From a virus: DNA of 28,741 nucleotides. A program made the position numbers and the translations under genes. This document shows, piece after piece, positions 14,201-22,313 of the stretch. The stretch covers positions 1-28,741 of IMG/VR virus record IMGVR_UViG_3300027747_004445. One strand, 5' to 3'. The notes under the pieces are model-generated. The model searched no databases, had not been told where the DNA came from, and worked only from the letters and a program-made list of their open reading frames with translations. Every line of letters starts with the position of its first letter. The first letter of the stretch is position 1.

Positions 14201-15049
14201 ATGGACAATGATAGTAAATTTATTTTTGAGGCATATTCAAAGCATTTAGATGAAATGGCAAAATATGCTGTTGATAAGTTAAAATTTAAATCTGATCCCC
14301 GTCAGGGTGCTGGTGGTGGTTACGGCTTGAAGGGGTTACCGGACGAAAAAATTGATTCATTAATTAACAGTATAGAAACCAAGCTGTTCAAACCTGTAAC
14401 ACATACATCTAATGGTATGGAATATAAACTATTTTACCCTGGTTCAAAAGATAAATTCAAGGTTGAGTTAATTAATTTAATAAAAGACGAACTAAAAATT
14501 GGATCAACTGTTGCAGGCTATACAGCTAGAATAGTTAATAATTTACTTGATGTTATTGATATAGATGAACATGGTAATGCCGTAGCGCAGCCTAAAGAAG
14601 TGGAAAAAGCTGTAGAAGATGGTGCAAAATCTGCTCCAGAGGCTAAGCCAGTAAAGACAGAAACTGTATATGAAATAGATAAATCGGTAGCTATTGAGAA
14701 TAAGAAGCTGAAGGCTTTAGTCTTTGGGCTGCCTGACGAAGATATTAACGAAAAAGAAATTTTAGGTGTACTTAAAAACGCTATAAAAGAATACAACGAG
14801 ACCCCGGGCTTGCCTAAAGATCAGCAATTAAAGATAAAATCTTATGATTTAATAGATATTCTTAAGCAAGCAGGAGTACTAAAGGAAAAGCAAGTAGAAA
14901 AACAATCTGCAGAAGGCGAAGGATCGGGTGAAGTGGATACAATAGAAGATTATCCAGAGACAGACGACGCAGGTACGGTTGCCCGGGAGCTAGGAATGAT
15001 AGGTAGAGATAGAGGAGTTGACGCTGGTGGATTTAGCTTCGGTGATTAA
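14201..15049 (+). CDS. Late-type unknown protein, possible internal head protein
   Basis: 282 residues, not recognised. The N-terminus MDNDSKFIFEAYSKH has I8-F9-E10 followed by A11, the same positions as the I-A-E/A cleavage site in the capsid-targeting peptide of T4 internal proteins. Then come a basic, glycine-rich piece (DPRQGAGGGYGLKG, about 32-45), a helical region (residues 48-125), an acidic Ala/Pro/Glu linker (about 130-160), a second helical module (DEDINEKEILGVLKNAIKEY; KIKSYDLIDILKQAGVL) and an acidic Gly-rich tail. It sits alone on the plus strand between replication operons with a perfect late box. Its stop shares TTAA with that of the amidotransferase. A head-packaged or structural role is inference. 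Confidence 0.7.
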   Translation: MDNDSKFIFEAYSKHLDEMAKYAVDKLKFKSDPRQGAGGGYGLKGLPDEKIDSLINSIETKLFKPVTHTSNGMEYKLFYPGSKDKFKVELINLIKDELKIGSTVAGYTARIVNNLLDVIDIDEHGNAVAQPKEVEKAVEDGAKSAPEAKPVKTETVYEIDKSVAIENKKLKALVFGLPDEDINEKEILGVLKNAIKEYNETPGLPKDQQLKIKSYDLIDILKQAGVLKEKQVEKQSAEGEGSGEVDTIEDYPETDDAGTVARELGMIGRDRGVDAGGFSFGD

Positions 15050-15720
15050 GTAAAGAACGGACTGTCACAGTCAAACACCCCTACAGCTGTAATCCCTTCA
15101 GGTGTCAATTGATATAAACTCCCTTCGTCCAGAGCTTCAGAGTTTTTAAATTTTACACTGCTAAAACTATTTTCTATTTTATTAGCAAACAACGTACTAC
15201 CACATCTTGCAAGATACATTGTATTGCGCGATGATTCATATATCCATAGTCCAAACGTACCTTCCAGTTTACCTAGCGTATGTATAATTGCTTCTATACT
15301 TTCACTGTTTGGAAATTCTTCTTCATACATTGTACACATAAAAGGTATAATACTACTATCAACAGGATTCTTCCATTTAGGGTCAAACATTTCCTTCAAA
15401 TCATTAAAATTAGATAAAACCCCATTATGTGCTATTGTATAGTTTTGTACGTTAAAAGGGTGAGCGGTTTCTGCAGAATACTTTCTTTTCGAGGAAGTAG
15501 GTGCTTGTGTATGACCGACAAGCATAACAATTTCTTCTTCTGTATTATCTAGAGTTTTTTTAATTTGCCGAGTATCTATGACGCCGCTCCAGCGATGAAT
15601 ATGCATATCGCCTTTCTTATTAACAAAGCAGAGCGATGTGGCAAAATTGCCTCTCTTTTGATTTAATTCGTAGAGGGTGAGAAATTGCTCTCTTTCAGTC
15701 GCTCCAAAAATACCACACAT
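15046..15720 (-). CDS. Stand-alone class-II glutamine amidotransferase (Gat), partner of QueC
   Basis: 224 residues, an N-terminal-nucleophile glutaminase that releases ammonia from glutamine. It starts MCGIFG, so Cys2 is the nucleophile after Met removal. Further family marks are VGHTQAPTSS (82-91), ETAHPF, IAHNGVLSNF with the oxyanion N-G, and GKLEGTFGLWIYE followed by LARCGSTLF. There is no synthetase, isomerase or phosphoribosyltransferase domain, so the ammonia must go to a partner. The QueC homologue gene touches it with no gap (stop at 15721-15723, ATG at 15720). Known Gat-QueC fusions make archaeosine-type bases from preQ0. Here the two halves are separate genes in the opposite order. 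The role in base modification is inference. Confidence 0.85.
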   Translation of the reverse strand: MCGIFGATEREQFLTLYELNQKRGNFATSLCFVNKKGDMHIHRWSGVIDTRQIKKTLDNTEEEIVMLVGHTQAPTSSKRKYSAETAHPFNVQNYTIAHNGVLSNFNDLKEMFDPKWKNPVDSSIIPFMCTMYEEEFPNSESIEAIIHTLGKLEGTFGLWIYESSRNTMYLARCGSTLFANKIENSFSSVKFKNSEALDEGSLYQLTPEGITAVGVFDCDSPFFT

Positions 15721-16464
15721 TTAATTATTATATGTGTCGTAGTCAATTAATCTACAATTATACTTTTCCCATACATTGCTTAAATCTTGTCTATATTTAA
15801 GAGGGTCTATATAACCAGCTTTTGCAAATCCTTTGATACGCAATGCACTGCTAGGTGAATTTGCATCGCTCAAATTTTCACCAGAATAACACGTATATGT
15901 TTTGCTAAACGGTACTTTCAGTCTAATACCCTCTTTTACAATATCAGCCTTATCCATTTCTATTAACGGGGCTTCTATACTAATTCTAATTTCTCTATTA
16001 AGAGCTAATACACTGTTAATAGTTGGTAGAAATTCTGGACTAGCATCCCAGTAGCCGGCTAAACTATCAACTTTAGTCGCACCGTGATACACCACACTAG
16101 CGCCTACAGCTTCTGCATACGAAGCAGCAATGCTCAAAAAAATCATATTTCTATTTGGAACATACGATTTAGGTTGCGCCTCACCCGCGATTTGTCTTAT
16201 ATCAGGTGTATCAATATCATCATTAGTCAAACTACTTGTTGGTGCAAGCTGTCTGATAAACGTCACGTCAATAGTAGACCATTCTTTTATTTTTAATTTT
16301 TCAATATGGTATTTTGCTAATTTTAATTCTCTTTTGTGCCGTTGGCCATAATCGTATGATAATCCAAGAACATTTTCTACGCCAAACTGCTCTACAGCTT
16401 TATATAAAATGACAGTACTATCCATACCGCCGGAAATAGGAACAACTACTTTATTCTTTTTCAC
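15721..16464 (-). CDS. queC: QueC-like 7-cyano-7-deazaguanine synthase, zinc site degraded
   Basis: 247 residues. QueC uses ATP and ammonia to make preQ0 from 7-carboxy-7-deazaguanine. The PP-loop SGGMDST is at 11-17; SYDYGQRHKREL (36-47), SYVPNRNMIFLSIAASYAE (100-118) and APLIEMDKADIVKEG (165-179) are classic QueC segments. The family's C-terminal zinc site (C, then CxxCxxCxLR) is mostly gone: C192 remains, but the other three positions read D200, S203 and S206 before ALRIKGF. The protein may therefore have another reaction, for example amidine formation together with the adjacent Gat. It starts with GTG at 16464, 14 bp inside uvsX, with a Shine-Dalgarno (GAGG) nearby. It belongs to the 17889-uvsX operon. 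Confidence 0.88.
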   Translation of the reverse strand: MKKNKVVVPISGGMDSTVILYKAVEQFGVENVLGLSYDYGQRHKRELKLAKYHIEKLKIKEWSTIDVTFIRQLAPTSSLTNDDIDTPDIRQIAGEAQPKSYVPNRNMIFLSIAASYAEAVGASVVYHGATKVDSLAGYWDASPEFLPTINSVLALNREIRISIEAPLIEMDKADIVKEGIRLKVPFSKTYTCYSGENLSDANSPSSALRIKGFAKAGYIDPLKYRQDLSNVWEKYNCRLIDYDTYNN

Positions 16465-17533
16465 TCACAACCTCATCAGATACGTTTCCATATTTGTATG
16501 CGGTTTCAAGCTTTTTATCTAGCAAAGGGATTAACTCATCAAAGAACTTTTTATCTTTAGTAAAGTTCTTTGCGTAACCTAGCTTGGTACCGTCTGGTTT
16601 GGTGTAAGTAGAACCGGTTTGAATAATCAAACCATGGTTAACAGCCATCTCGAGTAAGCCACTATACTTATCGAGACCAGTTAAATAGTTCAAATTAATG
16701 CTAGCCTCAAGAAAAGGCGGTACAAATCTATTTTTTACAGTCAGTGCTCTCAATGTTACGCCATTATAATTCTTAGCTTCAGGCAGGATTGCTTCCTCTT
16801 CATTTTCCTGCTTTTCATTTCTCTTAGCTAACTGAACAATTACACTAGCCATATAAAGAGGGCCACTGCCACCGCTTTGATTTTGTACTAGTGAAGGATA
16901 CAGTGATGCAGGATCGCTATAAGTATGATTAGTCATCAGAATAGGGACACCTGCGCGACCCGCTTTATAAGTTAAAAGTCTTAGCATACTCTTTAACCCT
17001 TTAGCTCTTGTGCCCATATCGGCAGCGCTCTTGTCTTTCTCAACATCTGAAACTTCTTTACTACCTGCAAGATTACCTAAGCTATCTAAGCTAATAATAA
17101 ATTTACCTTGTAGATTATTCTCAACAATACTATCTAAAAATGTACTGATTTGATTACGAGCATTTTCAATAGTATAAACAGGTACATATTTTGTTTTATC
17201 TGGATCAAGACCAACACCAGCGGTGGTTGTCTTGTCAATAGCAAACTCAGTATCAAATATTACTGGTATAATACCTTTCTTCTGAGCTAGTCCAAGAATT
17301 TTATTTACAAGCAATGTTTTACCTGTTTGCGAAGGACCGGCAAATATTGTTATTCTACCCTTAGGGATACCGCCTTCACGTAGTTTACCAGATACAATAG
17401 CATTTAGAGCGTAGCAGCCTGTATCATACCAAGTATCAACATTACAGAGTGCGTTTTCAGATAAAAACGTAGCTTCCGGGTTAAGGGCATCTAACGCTTT
17501 AAATGCTTTTGACAGTATCTCGTCTTGCTTCAT
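16451..17533 (-). CDS. uvsX: UvsX recombinase (RecA/Rad51 family)
   Basis: 360 residues (T4 UvsX is about 390). It forms filaments on single-stranded DNA and drives strand exchange for recombination-dependent replication, loaded by UvsY. Walker A is GPSQTGKT (66-73); VIFDTEFAID (91-100) carries the catalytic Glu; Walker B is FIISLDSLGNL (145-155). The loop region holds SAADMGTRAKGLKSMLRLL, and LMTNHTYSDP is the Q/H motif area. The N-terminal piece SENALCNVDTWYDTGCYALNAIVSG is typical of UvsX. The ATG overlaps the upstream stop (ATGA). The partner UvsY is encoded at 27226-27621. Confidence 0.95.
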   Translation of the reverse strand: MKQDEILSKAFKALDALNPEATFLSENALCNVDTWYDTGCYALNAIVSGKLREGGIPKGRITIFAGPSQTGKTLLVNKILGLAQKKGIIPVIFDTEFAIDKTTTAGVGLDPDKTKYVPVYTIENARNQISTFLDSIVENNLQGKFIISLDSLGNLAGSKEVSDVEKDKSAADMGTRAKGLKSMLRLLTYKAGRAGVPILMTNHTYSDPASLYPSLVQNQSGGSGPLYMASVIVQLAKRNEKQENEEEAILPEAKNYNGVTLRALTVKNRFVPPFLEASINLNYLTGLDKYSGLLEMAVNHGLIIQTGSTYTKPDGTKLGYAKNFTKDKKFFDELIPLLDKKLETAYKYGNVSDEVVSEKE

Positions 17534-17889
17534 TCGTCAAACAACTTGATAACTGAAGCTTCGCCGCCCTGCTGTGATGTAGCATTTGCAACAGGGGTAT
17601 CAGAAAAGATGCGATTGTACTGCTCTGCAAGCTTTGGTTCTAGCTTAATCTCGCTAGAAACAACCTTAGACTTATCAAAGTTAAAAATAGCACCTTCTTT
17701 TCTTGCCTTAGGTTCAATAAATTCCTTGAAAAAATATGGAATTAATTGAACTTGCAGTTGACCCGTTTGATTAGGAACAACATGCAGAATAGCAGGATTC
17801 TTAATTTTTAAATTATCCTTAGTTTCTTGCAGCTGCTCTGCAATAAGGGTTTGACCGACATGATTTACAAAAACAATAATATTACTCAT
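17530..17889 (-). CDS. Unknown beta-rich protein heading the uvsX operon
   Basis: 119 residues, not assigned. It has alternating strands (NIIVFVNHVGQTLIAEQL, NPAILHVV, LQVQLIPYFFKEFI), then SEIKLEPKLAEQYNRIFSD and a disordered Gly/Gln tail ending IKLFDE. The strand pattern would suit a small barrel (an Sm-like fold is possible), and I believe similar short proteins sit beside replication genes in marine T4-like phages; neither can be checked here. It has its own TTGATT promoter and is coupled to uvsX by a 4-bp overlap. A regulatory or RNA-binding role is only a guess. Confidence 0.6.
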   Translation of the reverse strand: MSNIIVFVNHVGQTLIAEQLQETKDNLKIKNPAILHVVPNQTGQLQVQLIPYFFKEFIEPKARKEGAIFNFDKSKVVSSEIKLEPKLAEQYNRIFSDTPVANATSQQGGEASVIKLFDE

Positions 17890-17923
17890 ATCAATAATAT
17901 ATATGATGCTTAAAAAAAATCAA
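17890..17923 (-). promoter_or_regulatory. Sigma70-like promoter for the uvsX-queC-gat operon
   Basis: TTGATT (17918-17923) starts 34 bp before the ATG at 17889; after 16 bp comes TATATT and then 6 bp to the start codon. The -35 overlaps the stop codon of the polymerase gene. Confidence 0.6.
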
Positions 17924-20505
17924 CTTAAAAGTGAAAATAAATCGCATTGAAGCGCTTCACCTGGTTTTTTAGGTACCCAGTTCACTGCTTCGTAAAAACG
18001 CTCTACAGCACTGTATATAATCTTTTCAAACATTAAATCATGATCTGGTTCAAATATATTAGCAAATTCTTCCGGATAATAATATTTGTATGCGATAGCA
18101 CTAATATTAAACTTATTAGGCTGCTTGACATAAAAATATCTTATCTTATCTCCTGACCCTATTTTTTCATACTTCTTGTCAATATTAAAAGTCGTTAATA
18201 ACAAGTTGTGCATATAAGCAGCTTTTACGTGTAAGGGCATTGATTTGACAGTTTTAAACCCATCGCAACGGTGAGAATACTTTTCATAGCCCTTTAAACC
18301 AGTAACAAAAGATATATCGTTAAAAGGAAGCGTTTTAAATAAATCGTATGTCTCGGCAATTACCTCACCCGTCTTTTGCTGATCTTGAGTTAGTAACATT
18401 GTTTCAACAATTCTTTTTGCGTGCGGCTTAATTGGTGCAGGCATTGTTGTTCTAGCTATTTCTACACCTGTATACTTAAATTTCTCTGTAGGTATACCTT
18501 CTTCATCTAAAATATGAATAACATAGCGTTTTTTTTGTAGGAAAACACCAACGTCACAAATTGCTTCGCGTTTAAAAATAATTCTACTGTCATGGCTATT
18601 TAGAGACTTCTCACACCAGAGCTTTATCTGAGAATTGAGATAATTCTCTATATTTTCAACTTCTTTATAAAACTCAGGTGCAATTTTGCCGTTATTAAGA
18701 AATGGCAAGCCTGCTTTTTCGATTAAAGACTGTAATGTGATATATACTGAGTCTGTATCATTATAAATGATTGGTGTATCCTTCTTAATATCATCTTCTG
18801 ATAGATTAGCCTTTTCCTTAATATAGTTTGATAGTATAATATTGCCTTGCTTAATAACTGCCTGCCCGGTTAGTGTAATACTTCTAGCCAGGTCATCATC
18901 TCCAAGAGGAAAAACTTTATTGCCAAGTGCCCCGTAGACTGTATTAATGAAGATTTTTATCGTGTGTTGCTTGATATTCAAAACGTTTATCTCGTCTTTA
19001 GTCTTTTGATATTCCGCTGTCCCCTTTATTAGTGTGGTAAGATGTCTCTTGACTTTCTTTAAATCTTTTCTCACCTGGACGCGATATTTGTAATATAAAT
19101 CAACCATTTCAGGGATAATCCCTTTGTGCTTCTGACTAAACAAAACTTTAGCTTTACTTATGCTTAGTTTCTCTTGCTGCACTAAAGTAGCAAATTTAGA
19201 TATAGGAAGAGTAACCATATTGTTGTTAGTATCCCTAATTGTGACTTCTTCTTTTGTTTGATTCTCTATAACACCCATCTTTGTTTCAGGGGATAAATTT
19301 AAAGTTATCATCACAGACGGATATAGACTGTTTGCATCAAAACTGACAACACTCTTCTGAAATCCTCTTTTTGGCTCACTCACGTAGGCACCCTCGTTCT
19401 GCTTTCCATCGTCTTCTCCTCTAATAAAAGTAGGTATTTTTTTATTTCTATATCTTGCCCTTACAGCACATGCGCCGATAATGACGCTCATACTACCCAT
19501 CGCAGCTTCCATTGTTGTTAATCCTGTGTAGCTTAACATTCGTAATAATTGAAAATATTGTAACTTTTCCTCTAATCTAACAAGTAGTCGTACGTCCTGA
19601 ATGTTATATTCGACAAATTTGCCCCAATCTGTATCAGCAAGACTACTCAAATTAGTTTCACCGTAATCTATCTTTTGTTCACCCAGCTCTATTTTAGTAA
19701 TATTATTGAGCTTATAATTCTCTCTCAATACCATGCAGAAACGCTTGTAAATATCTAGGTAGTCTAAGCACGATATACCGTCAATATACCATCTTACTTG
19801 CTCCTTACCAAATTGTCCTCTGAGGGTTCTACTATGTACCCTTTGCATAGGGCTTAATCTTGCTACCGTGGCATCATCGAACAATCCTCTAATTCTATTA
19901 ATTAAATATGGCAAGTCGAACAATACTGAATTCCATCCCAGCACAACGTCAGGATAATCATTTTCAAAATGTTTTATAAATCTTTCAAGCATCTCTCTTT
20001 CAGTTTTACAGTAAAAATAAACCTGATCCTCTGCAATTTTATGATAAGGTTTAGTACCCCAAGTTACAAATTTTTTAACTAAAGTATCATAAATAGTTAT
20101 GATATTAATAGGATGATTGGCAGTTTCGATATTTGGAAAGTCATCTACAGAATATGTTTCGATATCTAGAAAAAATAGTTTAAGGGGAAATTGTGAGAAT
20201 TCAGCACTCTCATTTACTTGCCAAAAATTATCAATCAGGAATTGCTGCGAGGGAGATAAATTTTCAAAAATTCTACTTGTTTTAGTTTCATTTAAATATC
20301 TGGATTTTTCAAATTGATTTCTAAAGCTTTTTTTCTTTAATTTTGTATTAAAGATACTTGTAGCGTCTTGAGAATTGTTACTTTCTAGGAATATATAAGG
20401 ATGAAAAGTAGAGTCAATAGCAACTCTCTTTCCATTACTATCCCAGGTAAACAAGCGTATAAGCTCTTGCCTCGGGTCGTATGCAACATTTCTATATCCT
20501 ATCAT
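17920..20505 (-). CDS. 43: DNA polymerase, family B, T4 gp43
   Basis: 861 residues (T4 gp43 is 898), the replicative polymerase with proofreading. Exonuclease acidic residues: D114 and E116 in FFLDIETYS, D197 in LGWNSVLFDLPYL, D304 in YNIQDVRLL. Polymerase motif A is FDANSLYPSVM (389-399, D390), motif B IKIFINTVYG (516-525), motif C YNDTDSVYI (581-589, D583 and D585). The last residues, LQCDLFSLLS, resemble the clamp-binding peptide at the C-terminus of T4 gp43. There is no intein or intron. It starts at ATG 20505 with no Shine-Dalgarno and its own promoter, divergent from the plus-strand gene at 20551. T4 RegA, which represses this gene, was not found. Confidence 0.97.
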   Translation of the reverse strand: MIGYRNVAYDPRQELIRLFTWDSNGKRVAIDSTFHPYIFLESNNSQDATSIFNTKLKKKSFRNQFEKSRYLNETKTSRIFENLSPSQQFLIDNFWQVNESAEFSQFPLKLFFLDIETYSVDDFPNIETANHPINIITIYDTLVKKFVTWGTKPYHKIAEDQVYFYCKTEREMLERFIKHFENDYPDVVLGWNSVLFDLPYLINRIRGLFDDATVARLSPMQRVHSRTLRGQFGKEQVRWYIDGISCLDYLDIYKRFCMVLRENYKLNNITKIELGEQKIDYGETNLSSLADTDWGKFVEYNIQDVRLLVRLEEKLQYFQLLRMLSYTGLTTMEAAMGSMSVIIGACAVRARYRNKKIPTFIRGEDDGKQNEGAYVSEPKRGFQKSVVSFDANSLYPSVMITLNLSPETKMGVIENQTKEEVTIRDTNNNMVTLPISKFATLVQQEKLSISKAKVLFSQKHKGIIPEMVDLYYKYRVQVRKDLKKVKRHLTTLIKGTAEYQKTKDEINVLNIKQHTIKIFINTVYGALGNKVFPLGDDDLARSITLTGQAVIKQGNIILSNYIKEKANLSEDDIKKDTPIIYNDTDSVYITLQSLIEKAGLPFLNNGKIAPEFYKEVENIENYLNSQIKLWCEKSLNSHDSRIIFKREAICDVGVFLQKKRYVIHILDEEGIPTEKFKYTGVEIARTTMPAPIKPHAKRIVETMLLTQDQQKTGEVIAETYDLFKTLPFNDISFVTGLKGYEKYSHRCDGFKTVKSMPLHVKAAYMHNLLLTTFNIDKKYEKIGSGDKIRYFYVKQPNKFNISAIAYKYYYPEEFANIFEPDHDLMFEKIIYSAVERFYEAVNWVPKKPGEALQCDLFSLLS

Positions 20506-20506
20506 C

Positions 20507-20539
20507 TATATATAATAATTGATTTTCTTACTTTAGCAA
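20507..20539 (-). promoter_or_regulatory. Sigma70-like promoter for gp43
   Basis: TTGCTA (20534-20539) begins 34 bp before the ATG; 17-bp spacer; ATTATATATA and one G before the start codon. The architecture and the 13-bp A/T block match the gp32 promoter exactly. It is interleaved with the promoter of the divergent gene at 20551. Confidence 0.6.
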
Positions 20540-20548
20540 TAATATATT
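20519..20548 (+). promoter_or_regulatory. Sigma70-like promoter for the 20551 gene
   Basis: TTGATT (20519-20524), 18-bp spacer, TATATT (20543-20548), then 2 bp to the ATG. The first T of the -35 is 32 bp from the start, the shortest distance in the set. It overlaps the divergent gp43 promoter. Confidence 0.45.
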
Positions 20549-20550
20549 AT

Positions 20551-20742
20551 ATGGATGAAATAATGCAATTCTTTGATTTTACTAAGCCATGCCCTGACAA
20601 AATCAGGGACTGTGAATCTCTCCGGCATCAGTATGGCCAAGATTTTGATAACGTACGAAAGCAAGGCGGGTGTGGGAGTTGTGCAGAAAGAAACCTAAGA
20701 CAGCAATATATTGCAAGGTTACAGCAACAGTTAATACAATGA
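20551..20742 (+). CDS. Small cysteine-containing protein (63 aa)
   Basis: 63 residues from ATG 20551. It starts MDEIMQFFDFTKPCPDKIRD and contains CESLRHQYG and GGCGSCAERNLRQQYIARLQ. Four cysteines are spread as C14, C20, C48 and C51, so a small zinc-binding fold is possible. The frame is open further upstream into the polymerase gene, but the ATG at 20551 is the only start outside it. Its stop overlaps the next start (ATGA), which supports a real two-gene unit. Function unknown. Confidence 0.65.
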   Translation: MDEIMQFFDFTKPCPDKIRDCESLRHQYGQDFDNVRKQGGCGSCAERNLRQQYIARLQQQLIQ

Positions 20743-21065
20743 GCATTATAGATTTTTTTACAGGTTCTTTATTTGTTTGCAGTCTTCTGTTATTATGGTT
20801 TGGTAGCCCACTTAAAATAACTCTTGGCAAAATTTTCTTTAACAAAGACTTTATTATTAATATGGAGTTTGATGACTATCTGTGTATTAAGAGTCCGTTT
20901 CTCAGTAAGCTATTGTCTTGTTGGATATGTTTGAGTTTCTGGCTTTCTCTTTTGGTAGGAATACTTTTTGTACTTTTTTCTAATGCAACGTTGATTACAC
21001 CTGTATTAACGTTTATAACTTATCCAAGTATTTGCTATCTGTTTAAAGTCTTAACTAAGCTTTAA
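20739..21065 (+). CDS. Small integral membrane protein (DUF1360-like)
   Basis: 108 residues from ATG 20739. Three hydrophobic helices are visible: about 9-22 (LFVCSLLLLWFG), about 60-82 (LLSCWICLSFWLSLLVGILFVLF) and about 86-105. The C-W-I-C-L-S-F-W stretch resembles the C-x-x-C-x-x-F/W core of DUF1360 membrane proteins, which occur in some T4-like phages; the family assignment is tentative. The longer frame opening at 20670 runs through the preceding gene and was not used. The start is coupled to the 63-aa gene (ATGA overlap). The stop overlaps the convergent glycosyltransferase by 11 bp. Function unknown. Confidence 0.65.
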   Translation: MSIIDFFTGSLFVCSLLLLWFGSPLKITLGKIFFNKDFIINMEFDDYLCIKSPFLSKLLSCWICLSFWLSLLVGILFVLFSNATLITPVLTFITYPSICYLFKVLTKL

Positions 21066-22278
21066 TATTATTAATTCTATTGAGCTGAGCTCTATCTTTA
21101 CTTCCGTAAGGGAAGCTGAATAGTTCGCGATAACACGCCAGATTTTCATCATTCTCCAACCAACGCTTATCTGCTTGCTTACGTGCAGCTGAACAAATAT
21201 TCATATATCTGCCCTTCTTACTAAGAACTTCCCTAATATTCTCAATCATCTCATCGCCTGTTTTAAACCTAAACTCAGCATCTTTGTATGTACATAAGTC
21301 CTGGCAGGCAATAGGTAAGCCAAAGCAATTAGCTTCGATCCATTTTAAATCTGATTTACTTTTGTTGAATGTATTGTTCTGAAGCGGAGCAACAACCATA
21401 TTAATTCTTAAATTTTTAATTTTCTCACCATAATTATAAAGATTTACCCAGGGATGAAACTCGACTACACCAGCTTCAATTAAAGGTCTCAATGCAAGCG
21501 GGTAAGCGCCTAAAAATACCCACTGAAATTCATTGTGTGTATCATATATAGCTTTAACAACATGAGCAAAGTCATCGTTTTGGTTTACACGGTTTTCAAC
21601 ATCAAAATGAGCTCCTGATCCAGCGTATAAAATTCTTGGCTTGTTTTTATAGATATCGTAATTAGAACTTATTGTCTTTTCATCATAAAAATGTCCTAAC
21701 CAAAATTTTGGCGGAAAATTAGGTATTACAGTAATATTTTTATGCCCTGTTTTTTCAGCATAATAGTCTTTCATGAAATCACACGTAACAGTAATCTCGT
21801 CGCACAACGACATTATCTCTTGAGCATTTTTTCTGATCTCAGGATCAACGAAAGCCGTTTTAAATTTATTATAATCTGGTATATCTTCACAAAATACTAA
21901 ATCATCTATCTCGTAAATAATTCTAAAACCAATCTGCTTGGATACCTCTTTTAAAAACTTTACAAACTGCAATTGTGATGAAGTTGCCTGTCTTTGAACT
22001 CTTACTGCTTTAACATTTACGTACCATCTTGGATCGAGAACCATTACTGTACTACCGTGAACTGTCATATGTCCATAGGCATTTAATAAATGCTCAGGCC
22101 AAAGCATACGCCAGAATCCACAGCCAGAGTAATCTGCATAATATTGAACAACTCTAGGTAAATTGACCTCTGGCGGCAATGAATTATCAGCCTGTACAAT
22201 AGATTGTGAAGGTGCAATAGGGTTAGAGTATTGCGTATGTTGTAAAAGCGGCGGGGTAAAGGGGTTAGAAGCGAACAT
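21055..22278 (-). CDS. Glycosyltransferase, GT-B type (GT1/GT4-like)
   Basis: 407 residues. The first ~45 are a Pro/Gln-rich leader; the fold begins with YYADYSGCGFWRMLWPEHLLN (47-67), common in phage-encoded GT-B enzymes. Next come FRIIYEIDDLVF, the linker NITVIPNFPP, a second Rossmann half (KPRILYAGSGAHFD, then FQWVFLGAYP) and the donor-binding end KSDLKWIEANCFGLPIACQD, where the E-A-x-x-x-G-x-P pattern is the usual nucleotide-sugar signature. Acceptor and sugar are unknown; phage DNA, virion protein or host surface are all possible. It is a single-gene unit with its own good promoter, lying between gp43 and gp46. Confidence 0.85.
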   Translation of the reverse strand: MFASNPFTPPLLQHTQYSNPIAPSQSIVQADNSLPPEVNLPRVVQYYADYSGCGFWRMLWPEHLLNAYGHMTVHGSTVMVLDPRWYVNVKAVRVQRQATSSQLQFVKFLKEVSKQIGFRIIYEIDDLVFCEDIPDYNKFKTAFVDPEIRKNAQEIMSLCDEITVTCDFMKDYYAEKTGHKNITVIPNFPPKFWLGHFYDEKTISSNYDIYKNKPRILYAGSGAHFDVENRVNQNDDFAHVVKAIYDTHNEFQWVFLGAYPLALRPLIEAGVVEFHPWVNLYNYGEKIKNLRINMVVAPLQNNTFNKSKSDLKWIEANCFGLPIACQDLCTYKDAEFRFKTGDEMIENIREVLSKKGRYMNICSAARKQADKRWLENDENLACYRELFSFPYGSKDRAQLNRINNIKA

Positions 22279-22283
22279 TTTGT

Positions 22284-22313
22284 ATTATATATAAATCATT
22301 TGTACTAGTTCAA
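22284..22313 (-). promoter_or_regulatory. Sigma70-like promoter for the large glycosyltransferase
   Basis: TTGAAC (22308-22313), 18-bp spacer, perfect TATAAT (22284-22289), 5 bp to the ATG at 22278. The first T of the -35 is 35 bp from the start codon. The -35 overlaps the end of gene 46. Confidence 0.65.

Noticed and set aside
20401-20550. Upstream extension of the 63-aa gene into gp43
   Set aside because: It would overlap the polymerase start region; the 20551 ATG is the first outside it and follows a promoter.
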